Shown here piece by piece: positions 42,911 through 52,342 of a stretch of 64,000 bases of DNA. The DNA lies in assembly GCF_002251245.1 (NCBI RefSeq), contig NZ_NPJG01000007.1, forward strand, positions 1 through 64,000, read 5' to 3'. The notes under the pieces were generated by a model. That model searched no databases. It was not told the origin of the DNA and worked only from the letters and a program-made list of their open reading frames with translations. The stretch is from Prevotella sp. P5-92 (lineage in GTDB: Bacteria; Bacteroidota; Bacteroidia; Bacteroidales; Bacteroidaceae). Within the stretch, counting starts at the first letter, position 1. Each line of letters starts with the position of its first letter. A program made the position numbers and the translations under genes.

Positions 42911-42941
42911 TTGTAAGAATACCTATTTTTTAGTATATTTG
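42911..42941 (+). promoter_or_regulatory. promoter of the rubrerythrin gene
   Basis: TTG at 42911-42913 and TATATTTG at 42934-42941, 20 bases apart, about 57 bases before the ATG. Confidence 0.75.
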
Positions 42942-42997
42942 CATCAAGTTTTCGGAAAGGTAAAAACAAAAACATTAACTTATAAAGAACATTTATT

Positions 42998-43552
42998 ATG
43001 AAGAAAAAGTTTATCTGTTCAGTTTGCGGATACATCTACGAAGGTGAGACCGCTCCAGAGAAGTGTCCATTGTGTAAGGCTCCAGCTGAGAAGTTCTCTG
43101 AGCTTAAAGACAACGGCGAGGCTAACTTCGCTACAGTACACGTGCTCGGCGCAGCCCGCAACGAGGGTGCTAACGAGGAAATGATCAAGGACCTTGAGGC
43201 TCACTTCAACGGCGAGTGCACAGAGGTAGGAATGTATCTTGCAATGAGCCGCCAGGCTGATCGCGAGGGTTATCCAGAAATAGCTGAGGCTTACAAGCGT
43301 TACGCCTTCGAGGAGGCAGAGCACGCTTCTAAGTTTGCTGAGCTGCTGGGCGACGTCCTCGGTGACACCAAGGCAAACCTCGAGGCACGTATCGCTGCAG
43401 AGAAGGGCGCATGTGAGGATAAGTTCCGCATCGCAAAGAACGCCAAGGCTGCCGGTATGGATGCAACACACGATACAGTACACGAGATGGCAAAGGACGA
43501 GGCTCGTCACTGCGCTGGCTTCATGGGTCTGTACAAGCGTTATTTCAAGTAA
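42998..43552 (+). CDS. reverse rubrerythrin
   Basis: A 184-residue protein with the rubredoxin-like domain first (CSVCGY at 8-13, CPLCKAP at about 27-33) and the four-helix diiron domain after it ([45 protein letters not shown]), the reverse of the classic order. It reduces hydrogen peroxide to water in anaerobes and could accept electrons from the flavin reductase-rubredoxin fusion encoded at 34498. It has its own promoter and ends in a strong terminator. Confidence 0.93.
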   Translation: MKKKFICSVCGYIYEGETAPEKCPLCKAPAEKFSELKDNGEANFATVHVLGAARNEGANEEMIKDLEAHFNGECTEVGMYLAMSRQADREGYPEIAEAYKRYAFEEAEHASKFAELLGDVLGDTKANLEARIAAEKGACEDKFRIAKNAKAAGMDATHDTVHEMAKDEARHCAGFMGLYKRYFK

Positions 43553-43580
43553 TCTTATTGCTGAAATACAATAAATGGAG

Positions 43581-43619
43581 AAAAAAGCCGTTTCATTATA
43601 TAGATGAAACGGCTTTTTT
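43581..43619 (+). terminator. intrinsic terminator overlapping the next start codon
   Basis: AAAAAAGCCGTTTCAT (43581-43596) pairs perfectly with ATGAAACGGCTTTTTT (43604-43619), with a 7-base loop, ending in a T run. The ATG of the downstream lipoprotein is the first three bases of the 3' arm. Confidence 0.9.
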
Positions 43620-45043
43620 ATATCCTAATGGCTGCCATGGCTCTTGTCGCCGGGGCATGCTCTGACGACTCGTTTACCACGAGCCGAAAATATCTGTTGT
43701 CTTTTTCCACCGACACGCTCACGATGGACACTGTGTTTAGTGGTGTACCCTCATCGACATATTCTTTTATGGTGTATAACCGCAACGACAAGGCTTTGCG
43801 TATCAACCAGGCACGTCTGATGCGTGGCAACCAGACTGGCTTCAGGGTGAATGTCGATGGACAGTATCTCGACAATGCCAATGGGTCGCAGGCACAAGAC
43901 TTCGAAGTGCGTGGCGGTGACAGTCTGCGTGTGTTTGTTGAGCTCACCTCGTTTCAGGCTAACAGCGACGTGCCGGAAGTGGTGGAGGACGAACTGCTCT
44001 TTGTGCTTGAGAGCGGTGAGCAGCAGAGGATACCGCTCCGTGCCCATTCATGGGACGCTATATGTCTTCGTGACCTGAAGGTGAGCAGGGACACTACCAT
44101 CACGGCCCTGAAGCCGATAGTGGTGTATGGTGGCATCAGGGTGGATAGCGGTGCCGTGTTGAAGGTGATTTCACCGGCAAACCTCTATTTCCACTATGGT
44201 GCAGGCATCGATGTTTATGGTCGTCTCGTGGTGGAGGGCAGGCAGGGCAACGAGGTGGTGATGCGTGGTGACCGTCTCGACCATATGTTCGACTACCTGC
44301 CATACGACAGGGTGAGCGGACAATGGCGAGGCATAAGGTTTATGCCCTCATCGACACGAAATGAGATTACCTATGCCGACATACACAGTGCCGACGATGC
44401 TCTTGTGTGTGATTCAGCCGCTTTCGACCCGACGGAGTGCAGGCTAAGCCTCACCAATGCCACAATACATAACTGCAATGGATATGGTCTCTCGGCAGTA
44501 AGCTCGTATGTGAAGATGGTGAACTGCCAGGTGAGCAACACCTTTGGCGACTGTATATCGGTGGTAGGCGGACGTCTTGAGGTGACATACACCACGGTAG
44601 CTCAGTTCTATCCTTTCTCAGCCGACCGTGGTGCAGCCATCAGCTTCTGTGGTTTGGAGACACTCGCTCATAGAGGAAGCATGGAGTGTGTTAACAGTGT
44701 GTTCACGGGATATTACGACGATGTGATGATGGGCGACACGCTGATGTATGACTTCCAGTTTACCAACTGTTTCATACGTACACCGGAGATTGCCGACACA
44801 GTGTTCCGTGACGCCCATTTCAAGGATGTGGTGTTTGAGTCGCCCGTGGATTCATGTTACGGAAAAAACCATTTCGTATGTGTGGATATAGACCGTCAAT
44901 ACTACGACTTCCATCTCGACTCCCTCTCCGCCCTTCATACCAAAGCCCTCCCCTTGGAGGCTGTCCGCGACGACCGTGACGGTAAGATGCGCGGGACAGA
45001 GCCGACCATCGGGTGCTATGAGGGATTTGGAATTAAGGATTAA
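43604..45043 (+). CDS. exported lipoprotein with right-handed beta-helix
   Basis: A 479-residue lipoprotein (lipobox VAGACSDD near residue 19). Residues about 35-145 form beta-sandwich-like strands; the centre (about 160-400) has the inverted strand pattern of a right-handed parallel beta-helix (LYFHYGAGIDVYGRLVVEG, TYADIHSADDALV, ATIHNCNGYGLSAVSSYVKM). It probably sits on the outer surface and binds a carbohydrate or peptide. The N-terminal ATG is inside the rubrerythrin terminator stem, so transcript made by read-through would have a hidden start; no other promoter is visible. It converges with the NRPS gene 32 bases later. Confidence 0.8.
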   Translation: MKRLFYILMAAMALVAGACSDDSFTTSRKYLLSFSTDTLTMDTVFSGVPSSTYSFMVYNRNDKALRINQARLMRGNQTGFRVNVDGQYLDNANGSQAQDFEVRGGDSLRVFVELTSFQANSDVPEVVEDELLFVLESGEQQRIPLRAHSWDAICLRDLKVSRDTTITALKPIVVYGGIRVDSGAVLKVISPANLYFHYGAGIDVYGRLVVEGRQGNEVVMRGDRLDHMFDYLPYDRVSGQWRGIRFMPSSTRNEITYADIHSADDALVCDSAAFDPTECRLSLTNATIHNCNGYGLSAVSSYVKMVNCQVSNTFGDCISVVGGRLEVTYTTVAQFYPFSADRGAAISFCGLETLAHRGSMECVNSVFTGYYDDVMMGDTLMYDFQFTNCFIRTPEIADTVFRDAHFKDVVFESPVDSCYGKNHFVCVDIDRQYYDFHLDSLSALHTKALPLEAVRDDRDGKMRGTEPTIGCYEGFGIKD

Positions 45044-45075
45044 GGGGTTGGAATTTTGGATCCGGAATTAGGAAG

Positions 45076-48000
45076 TTATAGCTTCCAGTGTTTTTTTAGG
45101 ATAGCTATGAACTGTTTCAAGTTACGTTGTTCCCTGAAATACATGTGTGAGCAGTCGATAAAGAATAAGGGTGAATTGGGATAGTGAGTTCTCCAATTCT
45201 CAATATTCTCGCTCCATGCCCTACGCAAATTTTTCTTATAGAGTTTTATTTCTTGGGCATTGTCGGTGTTAGGAAGGTTGTCCATGGGTTGGTTGACCAT
45301 GACATGAACCACAGGACCAGAATAGTTGAGTGGAGGCATCGAGTGATAGATGCTGTCGAAGATCCTGACGCGCTCGGGACTATTGGCATATCCAGCGCCA
45401 ATATTCAGTCTATTGTATAGAGTCCTGTCGTAGATACCTTCAATATTCAAGACCTGAAGTTTTAGTCCGTCATGGTGCTCTTGCATATATGCCGCCAGGG
45501 CAAGGGACAGTTCTGCACCGACACAATAGCCAGTGATAGCAAATATCTCCTTGTCTTTAAGAGCCACGGAGATGATGTCGTCATACACTTGGAGAAGACC
45601 GTCAAGCGTCACCTCTTTCTTGTTGAGGAAATGGTTGATGAACGACTCGATGCAGAAGACGGAGAAATGCTTTTCGAGACAGCTTACCACAGGTTCGTTG
45701 TAAGGATAGTAGTCAACAAAGCCATTAATGAAGATGATGACTGGTTTGTCAGTATAACTACCCTCGCTCCAGAAATATATTTTTTTGTCAACCTCTTTTT
45801 CAAGGTTAGCAATGGTGATGGCATTCTTAACGTCGAAGGTGGTGAAATAAAGGTTTTCGGCAGTTGCTGCCTTGGAAACAAAAGAGGCAATCTTGGCTTC
45901 TGTCATACCGTGAAAGAGCTGTGTGTCGGCGGAGATAGACTCATCATGACACATATCTCGAGCTATGCGCAGAAGCTTATGTAGGGTGGAGTTGTCGCTA
46001 TTTTTGTTGATGGAATCAATGAAAGACGCTAACTCAGAGAGAGAAGCATACTGATAAATGTTGGTGACACTCAAGTTGACGCCCAGACGCTCGTGGATGG
46101 CATAGATGAGTTTGATAATGGAGATAGAATCGCCGCCAAGGGATGAGAACGTGTCGGAACGGCCAATGAAATCCACCTTGGTTATGTCGCTCCATATCTT
46201 TGCCAAAATCTTCTCGGTGAATGTCACGGGTACGAGATAGTCCTCAATATCCTTGTTTTCGTTGGGAGAAGGGAGTTTGGAACGATCGACCTTCCCGCTC
46301 GTATTATATGGGAAGCTCTTCAAAGGAACTATGAAGGCGGGAAGCATATATACTTGCAGATTCTGGGTCAGGTAGAGGCGCAGAGCGTCGATATTAAACG
46401 ACTTAGGATCCGTTACCTGGATGTAGGCCACGATTGTCTTTATGCCGTCGTTGTCGCGGACGACAGCAACAGCATCGCTTATGCCGTGGCCATAGTTCTT
46501 GATTTTCGACTCTATCTCTCCCAATTCGATGCGGAAGCCGTTTATCTTCACCTGAAAGTCAGAACGACCATGAAAAATAAGGTGACCGTTGGGAAGCCGT
46601 GCCGCAATATCGCCGCTCTTGTATAATGAAGTGTTGTTGCCGGCAAGGCGGTCTTGCCTGGAGACATAAGGGTTGTCAACAAACTTCCTGGCGTTGAGAT
46701 CATGAAGGTTGAGATAGCCGCCGGTGAGTTTATGTCCTCCGATATGGAGTTCGCCAATGGCATAGTCTGGAAGGAGATGTAAGTTGTCGTCGAGAACATA
46801 ACAGGTAACACCGGGCATGTTCATGCCAATGTCGTTGGTGCACGACTCTGCGGATATGATATTATATGTAGTGTCAACGGTGTTTTCAGACGGTCCATAT
46901 ACATTGATCAACGTCCTTCCCTTGCTCCAGAACTCCAAGGCCTCCTTTGTAGTGGTGTCGCCGCCGATGATGATATAGGACAGCGACGGGATATCAACGT
47001 GAGGCAGATTAGACAGCATGATGGCCGGAAGAGTAATCAAGGTGATATTGTTACGGAGGAGGAAAGAGACGAGCAGCTGGGAGTCTTTCCTCTCTGTATC
47101 TAATGGCAAGTATAGGGTGCAACCGGATGCCAAGGACGGGAATATCTCTACAACAGAAGCATCGAAGACGACATTGATATACTGCATGATGCGTGTTGAT
47201 AAATTTAGGTTGAGGAGTGAGATATTGTTGGCTATGGTATATGCCAATAACCTATGGCTGATGGGGATACCCTTAGCCATACCAGTGGTGCCCGACGTGT
47301 AAATGATATATGCAGTGTCGTCTAACGACGGTGGCTGAAGAGCGAGGGTGTCGTCAGTGTCGGGTATTCGCTTGACGTTTATGGTGGGGAGAGTCTCGAA
47401 GCAATCCTCTGTCTCGTCACACACGACGACGAGGGACAGGCGGCAGTCGTCGGCTATATGACGGATGCGGCTCTTGGGGTTGTTACTGTCAAAGGGTACG
47501 TAAGTGTTGCCAGACATGAGAATGCCCAGAATGCCGATGATAGTGTCGGCGCTTTTGGGAATGGACAGTCCCACGTTGCTATGAACGATATTCATGCTCC
47601 TGAGATGAAGAGCCAGGGCACGGCTCTTATGATAGAGCTCAGAGTAGGAGAGCGACGTGCTATCGTAAACCACTGCCGGCTGTTGGGGAAACGAGTTGAC
47701 AACAGACTTAAAACGACTCAAGAACGATACGGGCTCTTCTACCTTGTGAAGAAAAGAGTTCTCAATGTCTGTTAGTGCCTTTTCTTTTTCTGGGGAGACT
47801 AGACGGATGTCGGAGAGTCTGATATCGGGATTGTCGGCAAACTGACAGAGCACATAAGAGAACAATTGCGTGAGCGACTCTATCAGTTTTCTGTCTATCT
47901 TGGGGTTATGTCTGATCTCGCAGCTTACGACACTGTCAGTCTCGATGGAAAGCATGATATCTGTTGACAACGGCATGTGTACATGTTTCCAAAGCCGTGT

Positions 48001-49080
48001 GGTACAACCCTGAAACTCGAGTTGTATGCTATTGAGACATAGCGGATAGTTGATGCCCACGTTTAGCGGTGTTAATACTCCGTTGTTATTTTCTTGGTGA
48101 AACAACTCGCTGAGATGAAAATGGCAGTGAGCCCTCTCGTTGTCCCTGTTTTCGTTAGAGTAAGTGAGAAGGTCGAGGAAAGACTCGAAATCACCGAAGG
48201 CGAATCTTATGGGCAGATTATTGATATATGTGCCGTAGATAGCTTTGTCTTTCGGCAACATGTTGAGTGAATGTACCAAAAGCAGTTCGCGCGTGTTGAA
48301 CATCTTGGATAGGGCAAAAGCCCATGCCGAGGAGTAGATGCGGAAAAGAGTGGTATGAAGGCTTTGGCACAAAGAGGTCAGCCGTTGCTCCAGTGCGGGA
48401 CTTAAGGTGAAGGGGAACGAATATGACGACTCGTCATCATCAGATATTGACGCCTCTTGCGTCATGGAGATGCTTATGGGCGTATTGGAAATATACTGTC
48501 TCCAATATTTCTCATTGTCTTCCTTAGACTGGGAGAAAAGATCTTCTAAGGATGTAGTATGGCAGATGATGTCGTTGGTCTGTGGGCAAGGCGAGTAACG
48601 GTGTTCTCTCAGCTGGTTGTAAATGACTGACAACCTGTCGAAGAATAGTCGGGCAGTATTGCCGTCGAGAACGATATGGTGTATGAGATGGAGCAAGAAA
48701 AAGTCGTTGCCTGACTTGATGCAATAGAACCGGCACGGAAACTCGCAGTTTAAGTTGAAAGGTCGTTTGGCCAAAGTCTCAATAGCAGAGTCCAGAGAGC
48801 CGTATTCGATGATGTCTTTACTGTCCAGGACGTGTAGAGGCACAGCGAAATTATCAGAGTCATGAACGAAATAAACATTGTTGTCAACAACTTGTATGGT
48901 AGAGGAAAACGGCAGATATTCGAGCATGATGTTTCTGTAAGTCTCCCTAAGTGTAGAAACAGACAGATCGCCAGAAATCTGAAAAGTGAAGTTTATCTCA
49001 TTATATTCAGATGAGGGATATTTCAGACAGTCGTCCAAATATAGTTTTTCTTGAAGTATGTTCAATCTTATCTTGTTCAT
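45076..49080 (-). CDS. one-module NRPS (C-A-T-TE) with Cys-type thioesterase
   Basis: A 1334-residue nonribosomal peptide synthetase. Condensation: about 1-430, active motif HHIVLDG at 134-140. Adenylation: about 455-940, with YTSGTTG (594-600), NVYGPSENT (726-734), YKSGDIA (820-826), and the A10 lysine K930. Peptidyl carrier: GGDS with phosphopantetheine serine S985. Thioesterase: 1110-1334, nucleophile elbow GYCVG with Cys1186 instead of Ser, likely Glu1214 and His1312. The specificity code, aligned by eye to GrsA, is D640 A641 V644 T683 I704 G706 V727 V735 D736 K930. No elongation module follows, so the condensation domain likely attaches an acyl or aminoacyl donor to one amino acid. It is coupled (2-base gap) to the receptor gene upstream. 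Confidence 0.9.
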   Translation of the reverse strand: MNKIRLNILQEKLYLDDCLKYPSSEYNEINFTFQISGDLSVSTLRETYRNIMLEYLPFSSTIQVVDNNVYFVHDSDNFAVPLHVLDSKDIIEYGSLDSAIETLAKRPFNLNCEFPCRFYCIKSGNDFFLLHLIHHIVLDGNTARLFFDRLSVIYNQLREHRYSPCPQTNDIICHTTSLEDLFSQSKEDNEKYWRQYISNTPISISMTQEASISDDDESSYSFPFTLSPALEQRLTSLCQSLHTTLFRIYSSAWAFALSKMFNTRELLLVHSLNMLPKDKAIYGTYINNLPIRFAFGDFESFLDLLTYSNENRDNERAHCHFHLSELFHQENNNGVLTPLNVGINYPLCLNSIQLEFQGCTTRLWKHVHMPLSTDIMLSIETDSVVSCEIRHNPKIDRKLIESLTQLFSYVLCQFADNPDIRLSDIRLVSPEKEKALTDIENSFLHKVEEPVSFLSRFKSVVNSFPQQPAVVYDSTSLSYSELYHKSRALALHLRSMNIVHSNVGLSIPKSADTIIGILGILMSGNTYVPFDSNNPKSRIRHIADDCRLSLVVVCDETEDCFETLPTINVKRIPDTDDTLALQPPSLDDTAYIIYTSGTTGMAKGIPISHRLLAYTIANNISLLNLNLSTRIMQYINVVFDASVVEIFPSLASGCTLYLPLDTERKDSQLLVSFLLRNNITLITLPAIMLSNLPHVDIPSLSYIIIGGDTTTKEALEFWSKGRTLINVYGPSENTVDTTYNIISAESCTNDIGMNMPGVTCYVLDDNLHLLPDYAIGELHIGGHKLTGGYLNLHDLNARKFVDNPYVSRQDRLAGNNTSLYKSGDIAARLPNGHLIFHGRSDFQVKINGFRIELGEIESKIKNYGHGISDAVAVVRDNDGIKTIVAYIQVTDPKSFNIDALRLYLTQNLQVYMLPAFIVPLKSFPYNTSGKVDRSKLPSPNENKDIEDYLVPVTFTEKILAKIWSDITKVDFIGRSDTFSSLGGDSISIIKLIYAIHERLGVNLSVTNIYQYASLSELASFIDSINKNSDNSTLHKLLRIARDMCHDESISADTQLFHGMTEAKIASFVSKAATAENLYFTTFDVKNAITIANLEKEVDKKIYFWSEGSYTDKPVIIFINGFVDYYPYNEPVVSCLEKHFSVFCIESFINHFLNKKEVTLDGLLQVYDDIISVALKDKEIFAITGYCVGAELSLALAAYMQEHHDGLKLQVLNIEGIYDRTLYNRLNIGAGYANSPERVRIFDSIYHSMPPLNYSGPVVHVMVNQPMDNLPNTDNAQEIKLYKKNLRRAWSENIENWRTHYPNSPLFFIDCSHMYFREQRNLKQFIAILKKHWKL

Positions 49081-49082
49081 TA

Positions 49083-51491
49083 TCAGAAGAAATATGTAAG
49101 TTTAAATACAAGATTAAATCTTTCTTGGGGGATAGGCACGATAAAGCTGCCGCCCTGCAAATAGTCATTGTTGGTGATGTTATATAGATCTAACGAACCT
49201 TTTATGGCTTTGTATTGACAGTCGATGCCTGTGTTGACCACAGCGCAGCTACTCAGTTGGTACAGTGGGTCGGAGAAGCTGTTACAGTTGACAAAGATGA
49301 GATTAGACGTCAGTGGCGAATATTGTTTTGTGACGAACGATATGTTGGCCTTGACATTCATCTTCCAGTCTTTTTTCTCCAGTAGTCTGTAGCAGGTTAT
49401 GGCGTTGAGCTTGAAGTCGGGCACACCGTTGATGTGTGAGTCGGTAACGATATAATTTTCGCTGTCAATGACTAGCTGGTAAGAGAAGTTCAACTGCGCA
49501 TACCATCTGTTCTTTTGGTAAGACAAGACATTCTCGATTCCCAGAACCCTGAGCGAACCAGCATTTGACAATATATTGCCTGTGGTGCTGGGATTGAAAT
49601 AGATATTATCAGAGAGAGAGTTGTAGTAGATGTTGCAATCATACTTCAGCGACAGAGACTTGAAGTGGTGGCTGTAGCTGAGTTGGATGGCGTCCATCTT
49701 TTCCGCTTCCAGGTTGCTGCCGCCTTCGTATGTGGATATTGTTGTAGCGCGGTAGAAGTAAGGTGCATCGACAAAAGAGTGGGCATAGCCCAATTTTAGG
49801 TTGCTGTAAGGAGAGATCTTATAAACCAATGACAGACGTGGCGAGATCTCGTTAAGATTCTTGTCGTTGTAGCGGTGTTTGTTGTCGTAGCGAATACCTC
49901 CATTGAAGATGATACGGTTGTTCCACGATAACTTAAGCTGCGAGAATGCAGACATATACAATTCGTTGCCGGTGATGATAGACCTGTTAGCGTCGGAGAA
50001 AGTGATGAGGACTCTATCAAAATGGTCGCCGCATATCATCGTATTGTCTTTCATCGTGTAGTTCTCGATCTGTACTCCACACAACAATGCGCCGTTTAAG
50101 GACTGAGTTCCGAAAGAGTAGGTGGACTGAAGTATGCCGCCATAGGTATAGTCGTTCCATGCTTGTACCTGATACAAGCCATTGTCGCATGTGCCAGGTA
50201 GTGCCGGTCCGGGATTGAGGATCTCGCCCGGTCCGACAGGCATGAACCTACTGTCCTCCATGATAGAGTCGCCGCAGACATCATAGTTAGAGCAGCTTTC
50301 CATATCCACGTAGGTCTGGAGCTTTGCCGACCATTTCTGCCATGACTTCTCGTAAGATAGTTCGATGTGAGTGTTGTCTCTTGAATGTCCTGGTGTAGTC
50401 CCGTTAATTTCCCTGTATCTGTCGTATGAATAAGGAGCTAGGTGCAGGAGGTTGGAGTAAGCCACTACCTTTTTTGAGCTTTGCGTGTTTAAGAGGAAAA
50501 TGAAACCGTTCCATCTAGCCGTTATGCCGATGTCGTATGAAGGTTTGTGGTTAAATCCATTAAGATACATATACCCTGGTGTAGGCACGCGACCATAGAA
50601 TTCCTTGTCACCCATCTGGATGTCGCGTCTCTCACCTTCTGAAGAGTAGCACGAAGCCCATGCGAGGAAGTCGATGCCGTAAGCGCTTTTTCCCATTAGC
50701 AGGTCAGCCTGGTATGTGTTGTTTTTACCTATGCCAGTCTTTATCTTCAGGCCATCGACATCAGCTCCCCTCTTTGTGATGATATTTACCACGGCGGTCA
50801 AAGCCACATTGCCATAGAGCGAAGAAGCAGGGCCGCGGAGCACCTCTATCTGCTTTATCTTCTCCAGGCTTGTGCGGAAGTCTGGCTGTTCGGAGTTGGT
50901 AGTTCGGCTGTTAAGACGGTGTCCGTCAAGCATGATAAGAATCTTTTCCTGAGTAGAGGAATAGACACCGTGCATGGATACGTTAGTCTCCAATCCTTCC
51001 ACCTTCGACATTCCCGGTACGAACATCACGAGCAGGTCGCCCAGGTTTCTCGCTCCACTTGCCTCTATCATCTCTTCGGTAATGAGAGTCACTGGGACAG
51101 GAGCCTCGTCGATGCTCTCGGCCTGTTGTGAGGCGGTGGTGATGGTGGCAGTCTTGCCGCTCTTCATCTTCTCGATCATATCCGCAAAGCGGAGAGGGTC
51201 GGAGAGGGTGGGAGAGTAGTAAGGGTTCTCCTTAAGTAGCAGCGAGGCGTAGTGTGTTGACTGTTCGTTGTCGTCTTTTTCAAGATAACAGAGCGAGAGA
51301 ATATGGTAGGCTGTGCTACGTGTGCGTGAGCTGAGGTTAGACATGTTGTCGGTGAGCAGTGTTACTGCAGTGTCGAATTGGCCTATTCTGTATGCAGCCT
51401 CTGCTTGTCGGCATATCTCCACGTCACTCTGTGCCTGAGCGAACGACGAGAGTGATAAGAGTATGGCTGCTATGATGAGGAGTCGTTTCAT
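49083..51491 (-). CDS. TonB-dependent receptor with N-terminal TPR region
   Basis: An 802-residue outer-membrane receptor. After the signal peptide comes a 90-residue TPR-like helical region (about 28-110). The plug follows (APVPVTLITEEMIEASGARNL, then VLRGPASSLYGN and NIITKRG) and then a 22-strand barrel ending in aromatic YFF. The usual TonB box near the N-terminus is not obvious. By its place between kinases and the NRPS it probably imports the product, an iron or metal complex of it, or a signal. The start is directly abutting the stop of the kinase gene (51492), so the two are co-translated. Confidence 0.9.
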   Translation of the reverse strand: MKRLLIIAAILLSLSSFAQAQSDVEICRQAEAAYRIGQFDTAVTLLTDNMSNLSSRTRSTAYHILSLCYLEKDDNEQSTHYASLLLKENPYYSPTLSDPLRFADMIEKMKSGKTATITTASQQAESIDEAPVPVTLITEEMIEASGARNLGDLLVMFVPGMSKVEGLETNVSMHGVYSSTQEKILIMLDGHRLNSRTTNSEQPDFRTSLEKIKQIEVLRGPASSLYGNVALTAVVNIITKRGADVDGLKIKTGIGKNNTYQADLLMGKSAYGIDFLAWASCYSSEGERRDIQMGDKEFYGRVPTPGYMYLNGFNHKPSYDIGITARWNGFIFLLNTQSSKKVVAYSNLLHLAPYSYDRYREINGTTPGHSRDNTHIELSYEKSWQKWSAKLQTYVDMESCSNYDVCGDSIMEDSRFMPVGPGEILNPGPALPGTCDNGLYQVQAWNDYTYGGILQSTYSFGTQSLNGALLCGVQIENYTMKDNTMICGDHFDRVLITFSDANRSIITGNELYMSAFSQLKLSWNNRIIFNGGIRYDNKHRYNDKNLNEISPRLSLVYKISPYSNLKLGYAHSFVDAPYFYRATTISTYEGGSNLEAEKMDAIQLSYSHHFKSLSLKYDCNIYYNSLSDNIYFNPSTTGNILSNAGSLRVLGIENVLSYQKNRWYAQLNFSYQLVIDSENYIVTDSHINGVPDFKLNAITCYRLLEKKDWKMNVKANISFVTKQYSPLTSNLIFVNCNSFSDPLYQLSSCAVVNTGIDCQYKAIKGSLDLYNITNNDYLQGGSFIVPIPQERFNLVFKLTYFF

Positions 51492-52331
51492 TTATTTCTT
51501 ATTTATCGGGATGATGAGTGAGAATGAGGAACCGCTGCCTAAAGTAGAGTCAAACTCTATGCGTCCTCCATGCTGATGGATGATGTTGAGAGTGATAGCC
51601 ATGCCTAAGCCGGTGCCCTGTCCCACGGGTTTGGTGGTGAAGAAGTTGTCGTAGAGCTTTTGTTTGACTTCGTCTGTCATGCCGCCGCCATTGTCGTCGA
51701 AGCGCAGACGGAGCATCTCGCCTTCTGATGATGTAGTCACCTGCAGTTCTGGGTGATACTGTTCGCCTTCGATATTGGCCCGTTCCCAGATGGCATAGAA
51801 AGCGTTGTTTACCACGTTGAGGATGGCGCGGCTGATGTCTTGTGGTACTATGGCAATATCGGTAAGGGTGTCGTCGTACTGTTCCTTTATCGACGCGTTG
51901 AACCCGTTGTAGTTAGCTCTCATGGCATGGTAGCCGAGCCACACGTATTCGTGGACGAGGGCATTGATATTGGTGGGAATGCGTAGTCCTTCCTTTCCTC
52001 TTGAATACTGCAGGATATTTTGTATAATGCTGGTGGCACGTTCACCGTGCTCACGTATCTTGGCGATATTCTCCTTCAGGTCGGCCATGATATCCTCGAT
52101 GTCCTCCATATCGTCTGACGAGATTTTATCGGCATTGTCGTCGATATCGTCAGCCAGGTCTTTTATAAGCGTGTCTGAGAGTTTGCTGAAGTTGATGACG
52201 AAGTTGAGTGGGTTTCTTATCTCATGAACTATGCCAGCTGTCAGCAATCCCAATGATGCCAGTTTCTCCTGTTCTTTTATCTGCTGTTGGAGAGCCTCTA
52301 TCTGTTCTTTCAATTGTTCTGTTGTTTCCAT
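51492..52331 (-). CDS. soluble histidine kinase
   Basis: A 279-residue histidine kinase. The N-terminal 25 residues are a coiled coil; the H-box is GIVHEIRNPLNF with phospho-acceptor His36, a long acidic helix follows, and the ATPase half carries the N box NVVNNAFYA, the G1 box DDNGGGM and the G2 box GQGTGLGM. It has no transmembrane segment or sensor domain, so it must be recruited by a partner, most likely the propeller sensor encoded 11 bases upstream. A probable target is the receiver domain of the PP2C protein encoded by the first gene of the operon. Confidence 0.9.
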   Translation of the reverse strand: METTEQLKEQIEALQQQIKEQEKLASLGLLTAGIVHEIRNPLNFVINFSKLSDTLIKDLADDIDDNADKISSDDMEDIEDIMADLKENIAKIREHGERATSIIQNILQYSRGKEGLRIPTNINALVHEYVWLGYHAMRANYNGFNASIKEQYDDTLTDIAIVPQDISRAILNVVNNAFYAIWERANIEGEQYHPELQVTTSSEGEMLRLRFDDNGGGMTDEVKQKLYDNFFTTKPVGQGTGLGMAITLNIIHQHGGRIEFDSTLGSGSSFSLIIPINKK

Positions 52332-52342
52332 ACCCTATAAGT

